A stretch of DNA of 64,000 nt from Nocardia bovistercoris (GCF_015674855.1 NZ_JADMLG010000003.1:248001-312000); one strand, 5' to 3'; shown: positions 42,851 to 51,901, counted from the first letter of the stretch. Made by a program: numbers and translations. The notes: generated from the sequence alone by a model not told the origin.

Positions 42851-42957
42851 GCGCCGGACATGGCGAAAGCCACTGTCCGGCAACGATGCCCGCCCGCCGA
42901 AACCTGTCGGTGGCCTCGACTAGGTTCGTGTCCATGACGAGAACGGGAGGCGATCGG

Positions 42958-43452
42958 ATGGACTCCGGTGACAGCGATCGGGAACGGGCTTCGGTGGTGC
43001 GCGTGCTGCCCGCCGTCGCGCCGCGCAAACTCGCGAAGGTGCCCTTCGTGGAAATGGCCGACGGGCGCTTACAGGGTGTGGTGTCCAGCGGCTCGGATAT
43101 CGCGCGGGTCTATGTCTCGTCGATTTCGGTGCGCGATCACGGATTGAGTTGCAGTACGAACAACAATCGCCCGTGCGGCGGGTTGCGCGGGGCGTATCCG
43201 TGCAAGCACATCGACGCGCTGGCGGCGGAGGCGGTGCTGCAATACGGCATGGAGCGGGTCGCGCGGTATCTGCGGGTAGCGGCGCCAGAGGGCGGGAATC
43301 TGTTGAGCGCGCTGCTTGTCACTCACGAGCCCGCGCCCGCGGCGGTCGTGTTCAGCCGCTTCCTTCGGCATCTCGCGTATCTGGAACGGCCCGGCGCGGC
43401 GTCGCCCATTCCGGAATTGCAGTGGTTCCCGGCCGCGGGGGTGGCGCGCTGA
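42958..43452 (+). CDS. SWIM zinc-finger protein
   Basis: 164 residues from ATG 42958 (GGGAGG seven bases upstream; ATG 42934 is also open). The SWIM-type metal site reads C65-STNNNRP-C73 ... PC82-K-H84 in VRDHGLSCSTNNNRPCGGLRGAYPCKHIDALAAEA, the form seen in the YehQ-related proteins that accompany MoxR/VWA genes. It is the first of five tightly packed genes; its stop overlaps the next ATG (TGATG). SWIM domains bind DNA, RNA or protein; here it probably provides target recognition. Confidence 0.85.
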   Translation: MDSGDSDRERASVVRVLPAVAPRKLAKVPFVEMADGRLQGVVSSGSDIARVYVSSISVRDHGLSCSTNNNRPCGGLRGAYPCKHIDALAAEAVLQYGMERVARYLRVAAPEGGNLLSALLVTHEPAPAAVVFSRFLRHLAYLERPGAASPIPELQWFPAAGVAR

Positions 43453-44828
43453 TGCTCGGAATCCACTGGGCCGAACTGGCCGAGACGCCCGAGGGCGTGC
43501 GGGACGCCGTCGAGATGGTCGCCGCGTTCGATGCCGCGCTGGTCGACGGCGTCGGCCGCCTCGGCGACGCGGGCACGGCGGCGCTGTCCGCCTTGGCGGG
43601 CGCGGTCGCGGGCTCGCCGCTGGGCGCACCGGTGGCCGACGCGGTGGCGAGGGTGGCCGCGGGCGCGATCGGCCCCGAGGCGCTCGGCGCGCTGGCGGGG
43701 GCGCGCGCGGCGGTACTCGGCGCGGTGCACGACGCGTTGGCGCTGCGGTTCGATACGGCGTTGGGCCGGGTCCGCGCGGAGTGGGCGGGACCGGACCCGA
43801 GTCAGGGGGCGAGCACGCTCGCGGCGGGGTGCCGGGCGTGGTTGCAGGAGTTGGCGATCACCGGGTGGCGCGGGGTCGACCACGAACTGGTCGCCGCGGC
43901 CGATCGCACCGTCGAGGCGCTGTGGGATCAGCCGGAGCTGCGTCGGCTCGCGGTGCTGCTGGACGGATTCGCCGCGGAACTGCACGCGGCGTCGCCGATC
44001 GCGAGCCTGGACCGGGTGCCCGCGCGGCGCTGGGCCGATCTGTGGAGCCGCGCGCTGCTGCTGACCTGGCGTGCGGAGTCCCCGCCCGCGCCGGAGACGG
44101 TCTCGGGGCGGCTGCTGATCCTCGGGGTTGACGTGCACGAGCACGGCACCGCCGTGCAGGCGCAGGTGCACGCGTTGCTCGAGGTCGGCGCAGGTCCCGC
44201 CCGCCGGGTGCGGGTCAGCGTGAGCGCGGCCAAGGTCGACACCATCGTCGGCCCGGCGGTGTGGCAGGTGCTCGGCGAACATCCCCGCCTGCTCCAGGCT
44301 TTGGCCGAACACCGCGTGCTGACGATCGCCGACACCGCGATCACCCCGAGCGGCGATCTGCTGTGGTGCGATGCGAACGCGACCCTCGGCACGGAGGCCG
44401 ACCCGTTCACCACCGCCCGTGTGCGACTAGCCGACGCGGTGTCGCCCGCGGTCGCGCCGCTGGATCGCGACCCGGTGCACCTTGCCGAACCGGTCCTGCT
44501 CGAGGGTTATCGGATCGTCGACGGCGTCCTGGAACTCGACGGCGGCCGCGTACCGATCGAGACCGACCGGCTCCCCGACTGCGGACCGCTCACGCCGGCG
44601 CTCGTCGCCGATTCCACGGCCTGCATCGGCCTGCTGCGCTGGGACGTCGGCGGCTGGTCGCTGCGGCCGCTGGCGATCCAGCGCACCGTCAAGGGCGCGA
44701 CGGTCCAGGTCCACAACGGCGACTGGGCGCAAGGCCCGACCGATGCCAAGATCGCGAAAGCCCTCGCCAAATCCGGTGATTCGGTGGCGGTGCTACGCGA
44801 ACGAGCGGGACGGTTGCTGCGGAAATGA
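43452..44828 (+). CDS. SWIM/MoxR operon protein of unknown family
   Basis: 458 residues from ATG 43452, overlapping the SWIM stop, and ending ATGA-overlapped with VWA. The N-terminal half is alpha-helical and Ala/Val/Asp rich (LAETPEGVRDAVEMVAAFDAALVDGVGRLGDAG); the centre has RALLLTWRAE; the C-terminal half is beta-rich (LLILGVDVHEHGTAVQAQVHALLEV, RVLTIADTAITPSGDLLWCDANATLG, IGLLRWDVGGWSLRPLAIQRTVKGATVQVHNGDWAQG). No catalytic motif or membrane helix. The position matches the variable third protein found between SWIM and VWA in related clusters, so a scaffold or effector role is plausible; I do not recognise it. Confidence 0.78.
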   Translation: MLGIHWAELAETPEGVRDAVEMVAAFDAALVDGVGRLGDAGTAALSALAGAVAGSPLGAPVADAVARVAAGAIGPEALGALAGARAAVLGAVHDALALRFDTALGRVRAEWAGPDPSQGASTLAAGCRAWLQELAITGWRGVDHELVAAADRTVEALWDQPELRRLAVLLDGFAAELHAASPIASLDRVPARRWADLWSRALLLTWRAESPPAPETVSGRLLILGVDVHEHGTAVQAQVHALLEVGAGPARRVRVSVSAAKVDTIVGPAVWQVLGEHPRLLQALAEHRVLTIADTAITPSGDLLWCDANATLGTEADPFTTARVRLADAVSPAVAPLDRDPVHLAEPVLLEGYRIVDGVLELDGGRVPIETDRLPDCGPLTPALVADSTACIGLLRWDVGGWSLRPLAIQRTVKGATVQVHNGDWAQGPTDAKIAKALAKSGDSVAVLRERAGRLLRK

Positions 44829-46141
44829 GCACTGCGAACGAACCGGCGACCGACGCGACCCGACGTCAGATCCTGTACTGGCGCTTGCTGTCCCGCATCT
44901 TCGACAGCGAGGCACAGCCCGCGCTGGAATCGGCGAGCGTCACGATCCTCGACGATCTCGCGCTGCCGCCCGCACTCCTGGAACCGGGCACCGCGGTCGA
45001 CACCGTCGTGCAGCGCTTCCCCGAACTCGACCGCGAATTCGCCGCGCTGCGTACCGAACTCGACGCCGGGGAAGGCCGCGCGGAGGCCGCGTCCGCCGCG
45101 GGCGAGGTGGGCGCGGGCGAGGTGCGCACGGCGGCGCTGATGTCGAAACTGCTGCTCAATGTGTTCGCCACCGGATCGGGGGCGGTAGACGCGGGAATGC
45201 TCGCGGCATGGCAGCGCGACGCGGGGTGGTTGCGCGCGACGCTCGGCGACGGCGAACTGCGGCCCGTACTGGCCGAACTCGAAGGCGATCTGGTGGCGCG
45301 GATGCGGCTGCGCGAGGTGCTTGCCGATCCGCAGCTGGCCGCGCAGCTCACGCCGAGCATGTCGCTCATCGAACAGTTGCTGCGGGACAAGGCGAATCTG
45401 TCCGGTGTCGCGCTGGCCAACGCCAAGGCCCTGATCCGTCGCTTCGTCGACCAGGTCGCCGAGGTGCTGCGCACGCAGGTGCGCCAGGCCACCGCGGGCA
45501 CGATCGACCGCACGGTGGCGCCGAAGCGGATCCTGCGCAACCTCGACGTGGACCGCACGATCTGGAAGAACCTCACCAACTGGAATCCGGAGGACGAACG
45601 GCTCTACGTCGACCGGCTGTTCTATCGGCGCACCGCGACCAGGACCGTGCCCGCCAGGATGATCGTGGTGGTCGACCAGTCCGGTTCCATGGTCGACGCG
45701 ATGGTCAACTGCACCATCCTCGCCTCGATCTTCGCGGGACTGCCGAAGGTCGACGTGCACCTGGTCGCCTACGACACGAACGCACTCGACCTCACCCCGT
45801 GGGTGCACGACCCGTTCGAGGTGCTGTTGCGCACCGACCTCGGCGGCGGCACCGACGGCAGGGTCGCGATGGCGCTGGCGCAGCCGAAGATCGCCGACCC
45901 GAAGAACACCGTGCTGGTGTGGATCTCGGACTTCTACGAATGGGAATGCCAACCCCTGTTCGAGAGCATGCAGGCCGTGCACCGCAACGGCGTGAAATTC
46001 ATTCCGGTCGGCTCGGTGAACAGCTCCGGGCAGCAGAGCGTGAACCCCTGGTTCCGCGAACGCTTCAAGGCCATGGGCACCCCGGTGCTGTCGGGCCGCA
46101 TCCAGAAACTCGTCAACGAACTCAAGAACTTCCTCGACTAG
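44825..46141 (+). CDS. VWA (von Willebrand factor A) domain protein
   Basis: 438 residues. The C-terminal VWA domain has an intact metal-ion-dependent adhesion site: DQSGS (284-288) in ARMIVVVDQSGSMVDAM, a Thr in GGGTDGRVAMALA and an Asp in VLVWISDFYEWE. The N-terminal 240 residues are helical and probably bind the MoxR ATPase. E. coli YehP-type VWA proteins have this layout. The gene overlaps the previous one by ATGA and precedes MoxR by 12 bp. Confidence 0.93.
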   Translation: MSTANEPATDATRRQILYWRLLSRIFDSEAQPALESASVTILDDLALPPALLEPGTAVDTVVQRFPELDREFAALRTELDAGEGRAEAASAAGEVGAGEVRTAALMSKLLLNVFATGSGAVDAGMLAAWQRDAGWLRATLGDGELRPVLAELEGDLVARMRLREVLADPQLAAQLTPSMSLIEQLLRDKANLSGVALANAKALIRRFVDQVAEVLRTQVRQATAGTIDRTVAPKRILRNLDVDRTIWKNLTNWNPEDERLYVDRLFYRRTATRTVPARMIVVVDQSGSMVDAMVNCTILASIFAGLPKVDVHLVAYDTNALDLTPWVHDPFEVLLRTDLGGGTDGRVAMALAQPKIADPKNTVLVWISDFYEWECQPLFESMQAVHRNGVKFIPVGSVNSSGQQSVNPWFRERFKAMGTPVLSGRIQKLVNELKNFLD

Positions 46142-46153
46142 GAGACGCCTACC

Positions 46154-47269
46154 ATGACCGAAACCACGCTGCGCGCCCCCGCCGAAGTCAAATACGCCGA
46201 GGAACTCGACTGGCTGGAATCCATCGACGACGGCCCGAAGCCCTTCGCGTGGCGACTGAGCCCGAAAATGGTGCGGCTGTTCGTCCTCGGCTCCGAACGC
46301 GCCGACGGACTCGACCGCACCGTCGACCAGAAATGGTTCGGCGACCGCGGCTTCGTCGAACGCAGCATCGTCACCCTCGCCTCCGACCGCGGCCTGCTGC
46401 TCATCGGTGATCCCGGCACCGGCAAGAGTTGGCTGGCCGAACTGCTGTCGGCGGCGATCAGCCGCAATTCCACCCTCGTGGTCCAGGGCACCGCGGGCAC
46501 CACCGAGGACCACATCAAGTACTCCTGGAACATCTCCATGGTCATCGCCAAGGGGCAGTCGCGGGAATCGATGATCCCCTCGCCCATCATGACCGCGATG
46601 GAACAGGGCGTCATCGGCCGCTTCGAGGAACTCACCCGCTCCACCAGCGACGTGCAGGACGCGCTGATCTCGATCCTGTCCGAGAAGTATGTGTCCATCC
46701 CAGAACTCGACGACGACAACGTGGTGTTCGCCAAACCCGGCTTCTCCATCATCGCCACGGCCAACAGCCGCGACCGCGGCGTGAACGACCTGTCCTCGGC
46801 GTTGAAGCGCCGCTTCAACTTCGTGCGCATCCCGGTGGTCACCAACAAGCGCAGCGAGGCCGAGATCGTGCGTTTCCGCACCGCTGAACTGCTGCGCCGC
46901 CACAGCATCGAACTGGAACTGCCGCCGACCCTGCTCGACATCCTGTTGGACAGTTTCGCCGACCTGCGCGCCGCGGCCGCCGCGGCGGGCAGCGACGACG
47001 AGAAGTTGGAGTCGGCGCTGTCCACCGCCGAGCAGATCGGCGTACTCGAGGACGCGATCCTGCACTCGCAGTTCTTCGGCGACGCCACCCTGCGCGCCCA
47101 GACCCTGGCGGGCTCGCTGGTCGGATCGCTGGTGCGGCGCGCGCCGGAGGATCTGGCCATCCTGAACAAGTTCTGGCACGGGGTGATCGAACCGCGCAGC
47201 AAGGAGACCGGCGGCGACTGGACGCCTTTCCTCGAAGGCGGCCGCGACGCCATCGCGAGGCTTTCGTGA
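46154..47269 (+). CDS. MoxR-family AAA+ ATPase
   Basis: 371 residues. Walker A GDPGTGKS (85-92), the Walker B/sensor region ISILSEKYVSI, sensor-1-like IIATANSRDRGVND, and arginine finger SALKRRF are present. MoxR ATPases remodel or insert metal into VWA-bound partners; here the upstream VWA and downstream DUF5682 proteins are the candidates. Related to E. coli YehL. The final codons overlap the next start as GTGA. Confidence 0.93.
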   Translation: MTETTLRAPAEVKYAEELDWLESIDDGPKPFAWRLSPKMVRLFVLGSERADGLDRTVDQKWFGDRGFVERSIVTLASDRGLLLIGDPGTGKSWLAELLSAAISRNSTLVVQGTAGTTEDHIKYSWNISMVIAKGQSRESMIPSPIMTAMEQGVIGRFEELTRSTSDVQDALISILSEKYVSIPELDDDNVVFAKPGFSIIATANSRDRGVNDLSSALKRRFNFVRIPVVTNKRSEAEIVRFRTAELLRRHSIELELPPTLLDILLDSFADLRAAAAAAGSDDEKLESALSTAEQIGVLEDAILHSQFFGDATLRAQTLAGSLVGSLVRRAPEDLAILNKFWHGVIEPRSKETGGDWTPFLEGGRDAIARLS

Positions 47270-50040
47270 GCACCTTCGCCCCGCTGCGCGAGCAGCTCAG
47301 CACCGCCGCCGAGCGTTTCAGCGCCGGATCGGAAGTCTTCACCGACATCCTGTCCGGCATCGTCGACGATGTCGATCGCGCGCTCGGCGAACAACTCGAG
47401 ATCTTCCCGGTCTGCCACCACTCCCCCGCCTCCGCGCTCGCGATGGTGCGGCGGCTGCACGAGAAGCGGCCGTCGGTCGTCTATCTGGAGTTGTGCGAGG
47501 ACCTGCGGCCGATCCTGGAGGAACTGCGCAACTGCACCCTGCCGGTGGCGCTGCAGGCGTGGGCAGGTGAGACCGACGGGTTCCCGGCCGCGTTGGCGCC
47601 GCTGTCGGTGGTCGCACCGATCACCGAGGCGTCCGCCGAGTACCAGGTGATCGCCTACGCGCTGAACACCCCCGGCGTGGAACTGGTCCTGGTCGACCGG
47701 TCAACCGACCACGTCTTCCAGTGGTCGCCGTCGGAGGAATCGGCCGCCGAGGAGTCCGTCGCGGACGCTACCGCGAGCGGTGCGGCGCTGCACGGCGACG
47801 CGGTCGGCATCGAAATCGGCGATCTGCGACCGCGCTTCGCCGAACTAGAGGAGTACCTGCTGCACCACGGCAAGGTGCGGCACTGGTCGGAATGGTGGGA
47901 CCAATACGTCGAACAGCCGCTGTCGGGCGCCGACTACGACACCTACCGCCAGGTCATGGTGATGATCGGCAGCCTGTTCCGTCGCCTGCGCCGCGACCGC
48001 GACGACCGCGACGAGGACCGCGAGCGGTACATGTGGACCAGGATGCGCGAACACCTCGCCGCCACCGGGGCCGATCCCGCGCACTGCCTGTACGTGTGCG
48101 GCGCGTTCCACGCCGCGAGCCGGGTCGAACAGTTCGGGCTGGCCTCGCAGGCGCATTACGAGATCGGCCCGCGCACCGCGACGGTCTGGCAGTACGGGCT
48201 CATACCGTCGAGCCATTCCGCCATCGAGGAGCAGTTCGGGTTGGCGCCGGGATCGGTGTCGATCGCGGGAGCCACGTGGGCGAAAGGGTTGAAGCGCGGC
48301 CGGATTCGGCCGTTCGACCTCGCGAGCACACCGGCGAAGGGGAAATCGAAGGCGGTCGCCGCGCCCGCGGTCGCGACCGCCGAGGTCGCCGACCAGCTGT
48401 CGGGGTACCTGTCGAAGCCGCCGAGTCCGGATCGGCTCGACGAGACCGAACTGCTCGACTGGTCGGTCGACATCGTGCGGCTCGCCCGCCGCAACGGATA
48501 CCTGGCGAGCACCGCCGACGCCATCGCCGTCTACGAGACCGCGATCCTGTTGGCAGGCATGCGCAATCGGGCCAGGCCGACGCCCTACGACTTCCAGGAC
48601 GCGGCGATCACCTGCATCGAGAAGGATCACGTACCGGGGCGGCGCGACGTGCGCCGACTGTGCGAGATCCTGCTCGGCGGCGACCGGATCGGGCGGGTCG
48701 GATACGCGGCGCTGCCGCCGCTGGCCCGAGACGTCTACGACCGTCTACAACCGCTCGGCATCGATCCCGCGGGCCGCACGGTAAAGCGCACCCTGCTCGA
48801 TCTCGACGCCGACCCGCACCTGCGGCCGTGCTCGGATCTGCTGTGGATGCTGCGGCGCCTGCTGCCGGACCGGGCCGTGCGACCCGTGATGGGAGCACGC
48901 GCGCTGGGCGAACGCGCCATCCAGGAGAGCTGGGATGTGGCGATCGGCAAATACCAGCGCGACCTCGTCCAACTCGGGTACGAGGGCGTCACCCTCGAAC
49001 AGGTGCTCGAGCAGCGGCTGCGGCGTGCGGTCAACGACCCCGACGCCACCGCGGCGATCGCGCTGGCCGCCGTCGAGGACGCGCTGCTGTATCTCGGCTC
49101 GGCTCGGCTCGCCGACGAACTCGGCGCGGGGGCGGGCGGACGGGGGGGGGGCGCCCGCCCGCGGGGGGGGGCGCCCGCGGGTTTGCGCCGTATTCGACTG
49201 CTGCTCAACTACTTCCGGTCCACCGATGCGGGACTGCCGTCGTGGTGCGGGCGCTTCGTCACCGCGGGCTACGCCCACTACTGCACGCTGCTCCCGACCG
49301 CCTTCACCGACGACGACACCGGGGTGCGGCCGGTCGCGGCGATGCTCGGCTTCCTGTTCGGCATGGAGAACCTGGCTCTGTCACTCGGCTGCGATCACAC
49401 CCAGCTGGAACTCGCGGTGCGGCAATCGCATCCCGAGGCGCCCGCCAAAGTGGCGCTGCTGTGGGCGACCCGGATGCAACTGGGTCTGCTGACGCGAGCC
49501 GAGCTGCGCACGCGCTGCGACGAGATGTTGGCCAATCCACTGATCGTCCCGGCCTTTCCGCAATACCTGAGCGGATTCGTGCAGGCCGTCGATCCGGTGC
49601 CGACGGTGAAGCCGTTCGTGGTCGAGATGCTGTCCAAGGCATTCGGCAGACTGCCCGACGCGGTCCTGCTGCCGTGGCTGCCGACACTGATCACCACCTT
49701 GCGCACGCAGGCGGGTGAGCTCGTGCCCGCGCTGACCCGCGAGGCGGGCCGCACCTTCCCCGGCGACCGCGCCGGTATCGCCGCCTTCGTCCCGCCGTGG
49801 GAGCGCGAGGAATCGCCGCCTCCGGTGGCGGCCGTGCCGTCGGGTGGTCCGGTCGCCGAGTTGCTGCGCACTCATCGGAGTGGTTGCAACGCCATCGCGA
49901 CACTGTTCGGCCACGACAACCCGTGGTCCGAACCCGCGCCGGGCGCCGTCGGCAATGCGGTCGCCACGCTGCTGGAGAACCACCCGCACACCACGGCCGG
50001 GCTCGCGATCTTGTTCGGTCCGGATTTCGCCGTCCGTTGA
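47266..50040 (+). CDS. DUF5682 family protein
   Basis: 924 residues, GTG 47266. The N-terminus contains IFPVCHHSPASALAMVRRLHEKRPSVVYLELCEDLRPILEEL, a ChaN/TraB-like fold entry with paired His; YMWTRMREHLAATGADPAHCLYVCGAFHAASR follows near residue 280. The C-terminal two-thirds are helical. Relatives (E. coli YehM-type) always travel with MoxR and VWA genes. A Gly-rich linker encoded by poly-G lies near residues 620-640. It closes the operon; a hairpin follows the stop. Confidence 0.87.
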   Translation: MSTFAPLREQLSTAAERFSAGSEVFTDILSGIVDDVDRALGEQLEIFPVCHHSPASALAMVRRLHEKRPSVVYLELCEDLRPILEELRNCTLPVALQAWAGETDGFPAALAPLSVVAPITEASAEYQVIAYALNTPGVELVLVDRSTDHVFQWSPSEESAAEESVADATASGAALHGDAVGIEIGDLRPRFAELEEYLLHHGKVRHWSEWWDQYVEQPLSGADYDTYRQVMVMIGSLFRRLRRDRDDRDEDRERYMWTRMREHLAATGADPAHCLYVCGAFHAASRVEQFGLASQAHYEIGPRTATVWQYGLIPSSHSAIEEQFGLAPGSVSIAGATWAKGLKRGRIRPFDLASTPAKGKSKAVAAPAVATAEVADQLSGYLSKPPSPDRLDETELLDWSVDIVRLARRNGYLASTADAIAVYETAILLAGMRNRARPTPYDFQDAAITCIEKDHVPGRRDVRRLCEILLGGDRIGRVGYAALPPLARDVYDRLQPLGIDPAGRTVKRTLLDLDADPHLRPCSDLLWMLRRLLPDRAVRPVMGARALGERAIQESWDVAIGKYQRDLVQLGYEGVTLEQVLEQRLRRAVNDPDATAAIALAAVEDALLYLGSARLADELGAGAGGRGGGARPRGGAPAGLRRIRLLLNYFRSTDAGLPSWCGRFVTAGYAHYCTLLPTAFTDDDTGVRPVAAMLGFLFGMENLALSLGCDHTQLELAVRQSHPEAPAKVALLWATRMQLGLLTRAELRTRCDEMLANPLIVPAFPQYLSGFVQAVDPVPTVKPFVVEMLSKAFGRLPDAVLLPWLPTLITTLRTQAGELVPALTREAGRTFPGDRAGIAAFVPPWEREESPPPVAAVPSGGPVAELLRTHRSGCNAIATLFGHDNPWSEPAPGAVGNAVATLLENHPHTTAGLAILFGPDFAVR
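49141..49180 (+). repeat. Poly-G tract pair inside the DUF5682 gene
   Basis: Runs of ten G (49142-49151) and nine G (49163-49171) separated by CGCCCGCCCGC, forming a near-duplicate 20-21 bp unit. It encodes a Gly/Arg/Pro linker in frame. Such runs are prone to slippage in vivo or to sequencing error; the frame is open on both sides as given. Confidence 0.8.
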
Positions 50041-50044
50041 CGTC

Positions 50045-50068
50045 CTCCCCTGTCGGAAGGCAGGGGAG
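50045..50068 (+). terminator. Hairpin after the SWIM-MoxR operon
   Basis: CTCCCCTG-TCGGAAGG-CAGGGGAG, a perfect 8-bp GC-rich stem with an 8-base loop, starting 5 bp after the DUF5682 stop. It lacks a U-tract, which is usual in actinobacteria. Confidence 0.7.
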
Positions 50069-50274
50069 CTTCGGTCCGCTGCGGCTGGGCCGCGCTCCCC
50101 GCGGGTTCCCGCTCCGTCGCCGGTCGCTCGGCCGAGGTCGAGACCGATATCAGAGCTCACAAGCGGTAGCGCAGGCGCCCGACCCGTATACGATTGATGC
50201 GCCGCCGGGTGCGCCCGGATCCGGCACCGATTCCTGCCATGGCCTTCGTGGCCCGCGTCGTGAGGGAGTTCGGC

Positions 50275-51423
50275 ATGGCAGAGGGGCGGGCGTGGTTCGG
50301 CGTACTCGGTCCGGTGGAACTGACCGTCGACGGTTCGGCGCGCCCGCTCGGCGGACCCAAACAGCGCGCGGTGCTCGCCTATCTGGTCATCAACGCCAAC
50401 CGGCCGGTGTCGGTGGATTCGCTGGCGCAGGCGGTGTGGGAGGAGAATCCGCCGCCGGATGTGCGGGTCAGTCTGCACACCATCGTCTCGAATCTGCGCA
50501 AACCCCTGCGCGAGGCGGGCATCGACGCGCGCGCCACCCTCGCTCAGGTCGGCGCGGGCTATCGGATCACCGTCGCGGAGAACGGCAGTGACGTCCAACG
50601 ATTCGGCGCACGCAAGGAATCCGGGCTGCGCGCGCTGGCCGCGGGCCGCTTCCGCGCGGCGAGCGAGATGCTCTCCGACGCGCTCGCCCAGTGGCGCGGC
50701 CCGGTGCTCGCGGACCTGCGCGGACTCGCCTTCGCCGAGGCGTACGCGACGGTCCTCGACGACGACCGGATGACGGTGGTCGAGGCGCGCGCCGAGGCCG
50801 ATATCGCGCAGGGCCGCGCGGGCGCGGTGGTCTCGGAGCTGTCGCACCTGGTGGCGGAACACCCGCTGCGCGAACCGCTGTGGCAGCAGCTGATCACCGC
50901 CCTCTACGTCGACGGCCGCCAATCCGACGCACTCGACGCGGCGCGCCGCCTGCGCGCGACCCTCGCCGAAGAACTCGGCATCGATCCGGGACCGCCGCTG
51001 CGCGACCTCGAAGCAAGGATCCTGCGCCAGGAACCGCTGACCGCGAACGCCGCCGGCGCCGCCTCGGCGACCAGGATGACCACGATCATCGACCAGAGCG
51101 GCGGCGACCACCTCGCCACCCTGCGCGACAGCGCAGGCCACCGCCACCCGGTGCGCGGACGGTTCACCAGGATCGGGCGATTGCGCGACAACGACATCAC
51201 CCTCGACGACGGCAGAGTCAGCCGCCACCACGCCGTCGTCGTCGACACCGGCCTCGCCTACGTCGTGAAGGACCTGATGTCCTCCAACGGCGTCTACGTC
51301 GACGACCAGCGGGTCATCGACAGCATGGCCCTCGGCGACGGCGCGGTGCTGCGCATCGGCGACACCGAACTGATCTTCGAACTGGCCCCACGCCGACCAG
51401 ACCTCCCACCGCCCGCCCGGTGA
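50275..51423 (+). CDS. BTAD-FHA transcriptional regulator (EmbR-like)
   Basis: 382 residues from ATG 50275 (GAGGGAG upstream). Order: winged-helix OmpR-type DNA-binding domain (FGVLGPVELTVDG, GGPKQRAVLAYLVINANRPVSVDSLAQAVW), bacterial transcriptional activator domain (ALAAGRFRAASEMLSDALAQWRGP, ADIAQGRAGAVVSELSHLVAEHPLREPLWQQLITALYVDGRQSDAL), then a C-terminal FHA domain (GRFTRIGRLRDNDITLDDGRVSRHHAVVV, DLMSSNGVYVDDQRV). This is the EmbR/SARP-FHA architecture, activated when its FHA domain binds phosphothreonine. The window's two Ser/Thr kinases are candidate partners. It follows the SWIM operon by 235 bp, across a hairpin, so is probably independent. Confidence 0.93.
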   Translation: MAEGRAWFGVLGPVELTVDGSARPLGGPKQRAVLAYLVINANRPVSVDSLAQAVWEENPPPDVRVSLHTIVSNLRKPLREAGIDARATLAQVGAGYRITVAENGSDVQRFGARKESGLRALAAGRFRAASEMLSDALAQWRGPVLADLRGLAFAEAYATVLDDDRMTVVEARAEADIAQGRAGAVVSELSHLVAEHPLREPLWQQLITALYVDGRQSDALDAARRLRATLAEELGIDPGPPLRDLEARILRQEPLTANAAGAASATRMTTIIDQSGGDHLATLRDSAGHRHPVRGRFTRIGRLRDNDITLDDGRVSRHHAVVVDTGLAYVVKDLMSSNGVYVDDQRVIDSMALGDGAVLRIGDTELIFELAPRRPDLPPPAR

Positions 51424-51471
51424 ACCGGTTCGCCGATGCCCGACCGAATCGAGCTCCACTACCACCCACCC

Positions 51472-51770
51472 GCCGCGAGCGACTGACCTGAAGCCGGTCA
51501 CACACCGACCCGAGCACCCACCACCGAATAGCCCGACTCAACCGACGGCGACCGAGCCGGGCACCACACCGCCGCGAGCGACTGACCTGGAGCCGGCCAC
51601 GCACCATCAGAGCACCCCGCCACCGAATAGCCCGGTTCAACCGACGGCGGCAGAGCCGAGCACCACACCGCCGCGCACCCGCCGCGAGCAACCAGCCTGA
51701 AGCCGGTCACACACCGACCGAGCACCCCGCCACCGAATAGCCCGACTCATCCGACGGTGGCCGAGCCTGG
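51472..51770. repeat. Three intergenic tandem repeats of 99-110 bp
   Basis: Copies begin at 51472, 51571 and 51681 with GCCGCGAGC, each followed by a GCCTGAAGCCGG-type element (a TGACC/GGTCA hairpin in copy 1), then CCACCGAATAGCCCG and CCGACGG. The first period is 99 bp and the second 110 bp because of an 11-bp insertion. The change of frame between copies argues against coding. They fill the gap between the FHA regulator and a secreted-protein gene; the remaining bases to 51901 hold no gene I can support. Confidence 0.85.
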
Positions 51771-51901
51771 CGCCACTGCCGCGCGGACGGGGTGCGCGAC
51801 TGATCCTCGCGCGCTCGTCCTGCGCCGACCGGACACCCGACCCGGCTCGGTCGATGGCAGGCGAGGCACCACTCCCGAGCGGGCACGGCGAGCGTTTCGG
51901 C

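Noticed and set aside
44507..47179. 890-residue minus-strand frame across VWA and MoxR
   Set aside because: Antisense of the VWA and MoxR genes, which have intact MIDAS and Walker motifs and overlapping starts.
50041..50274. Fusion of the BTAD-FHA gene into the SWIM operon
   Set aside because: A GC-rich hairpin and 235 bp with a separate GAGGGAG-led start lie between them.
51314..51691. Minus-strand frame through the tandem repeats (RLQVSRSRR repeats)
   Set aside because: The 110-bp second period breaks the frame and there is no ribosome site; repeats are treated as non-coding.
51498..51725. Possible CRISPR array in the repeat region
   Set aside because: Units are about 100 bp, similar along their whole length, with no short repeat/variable spacer pattern and no cas genes.
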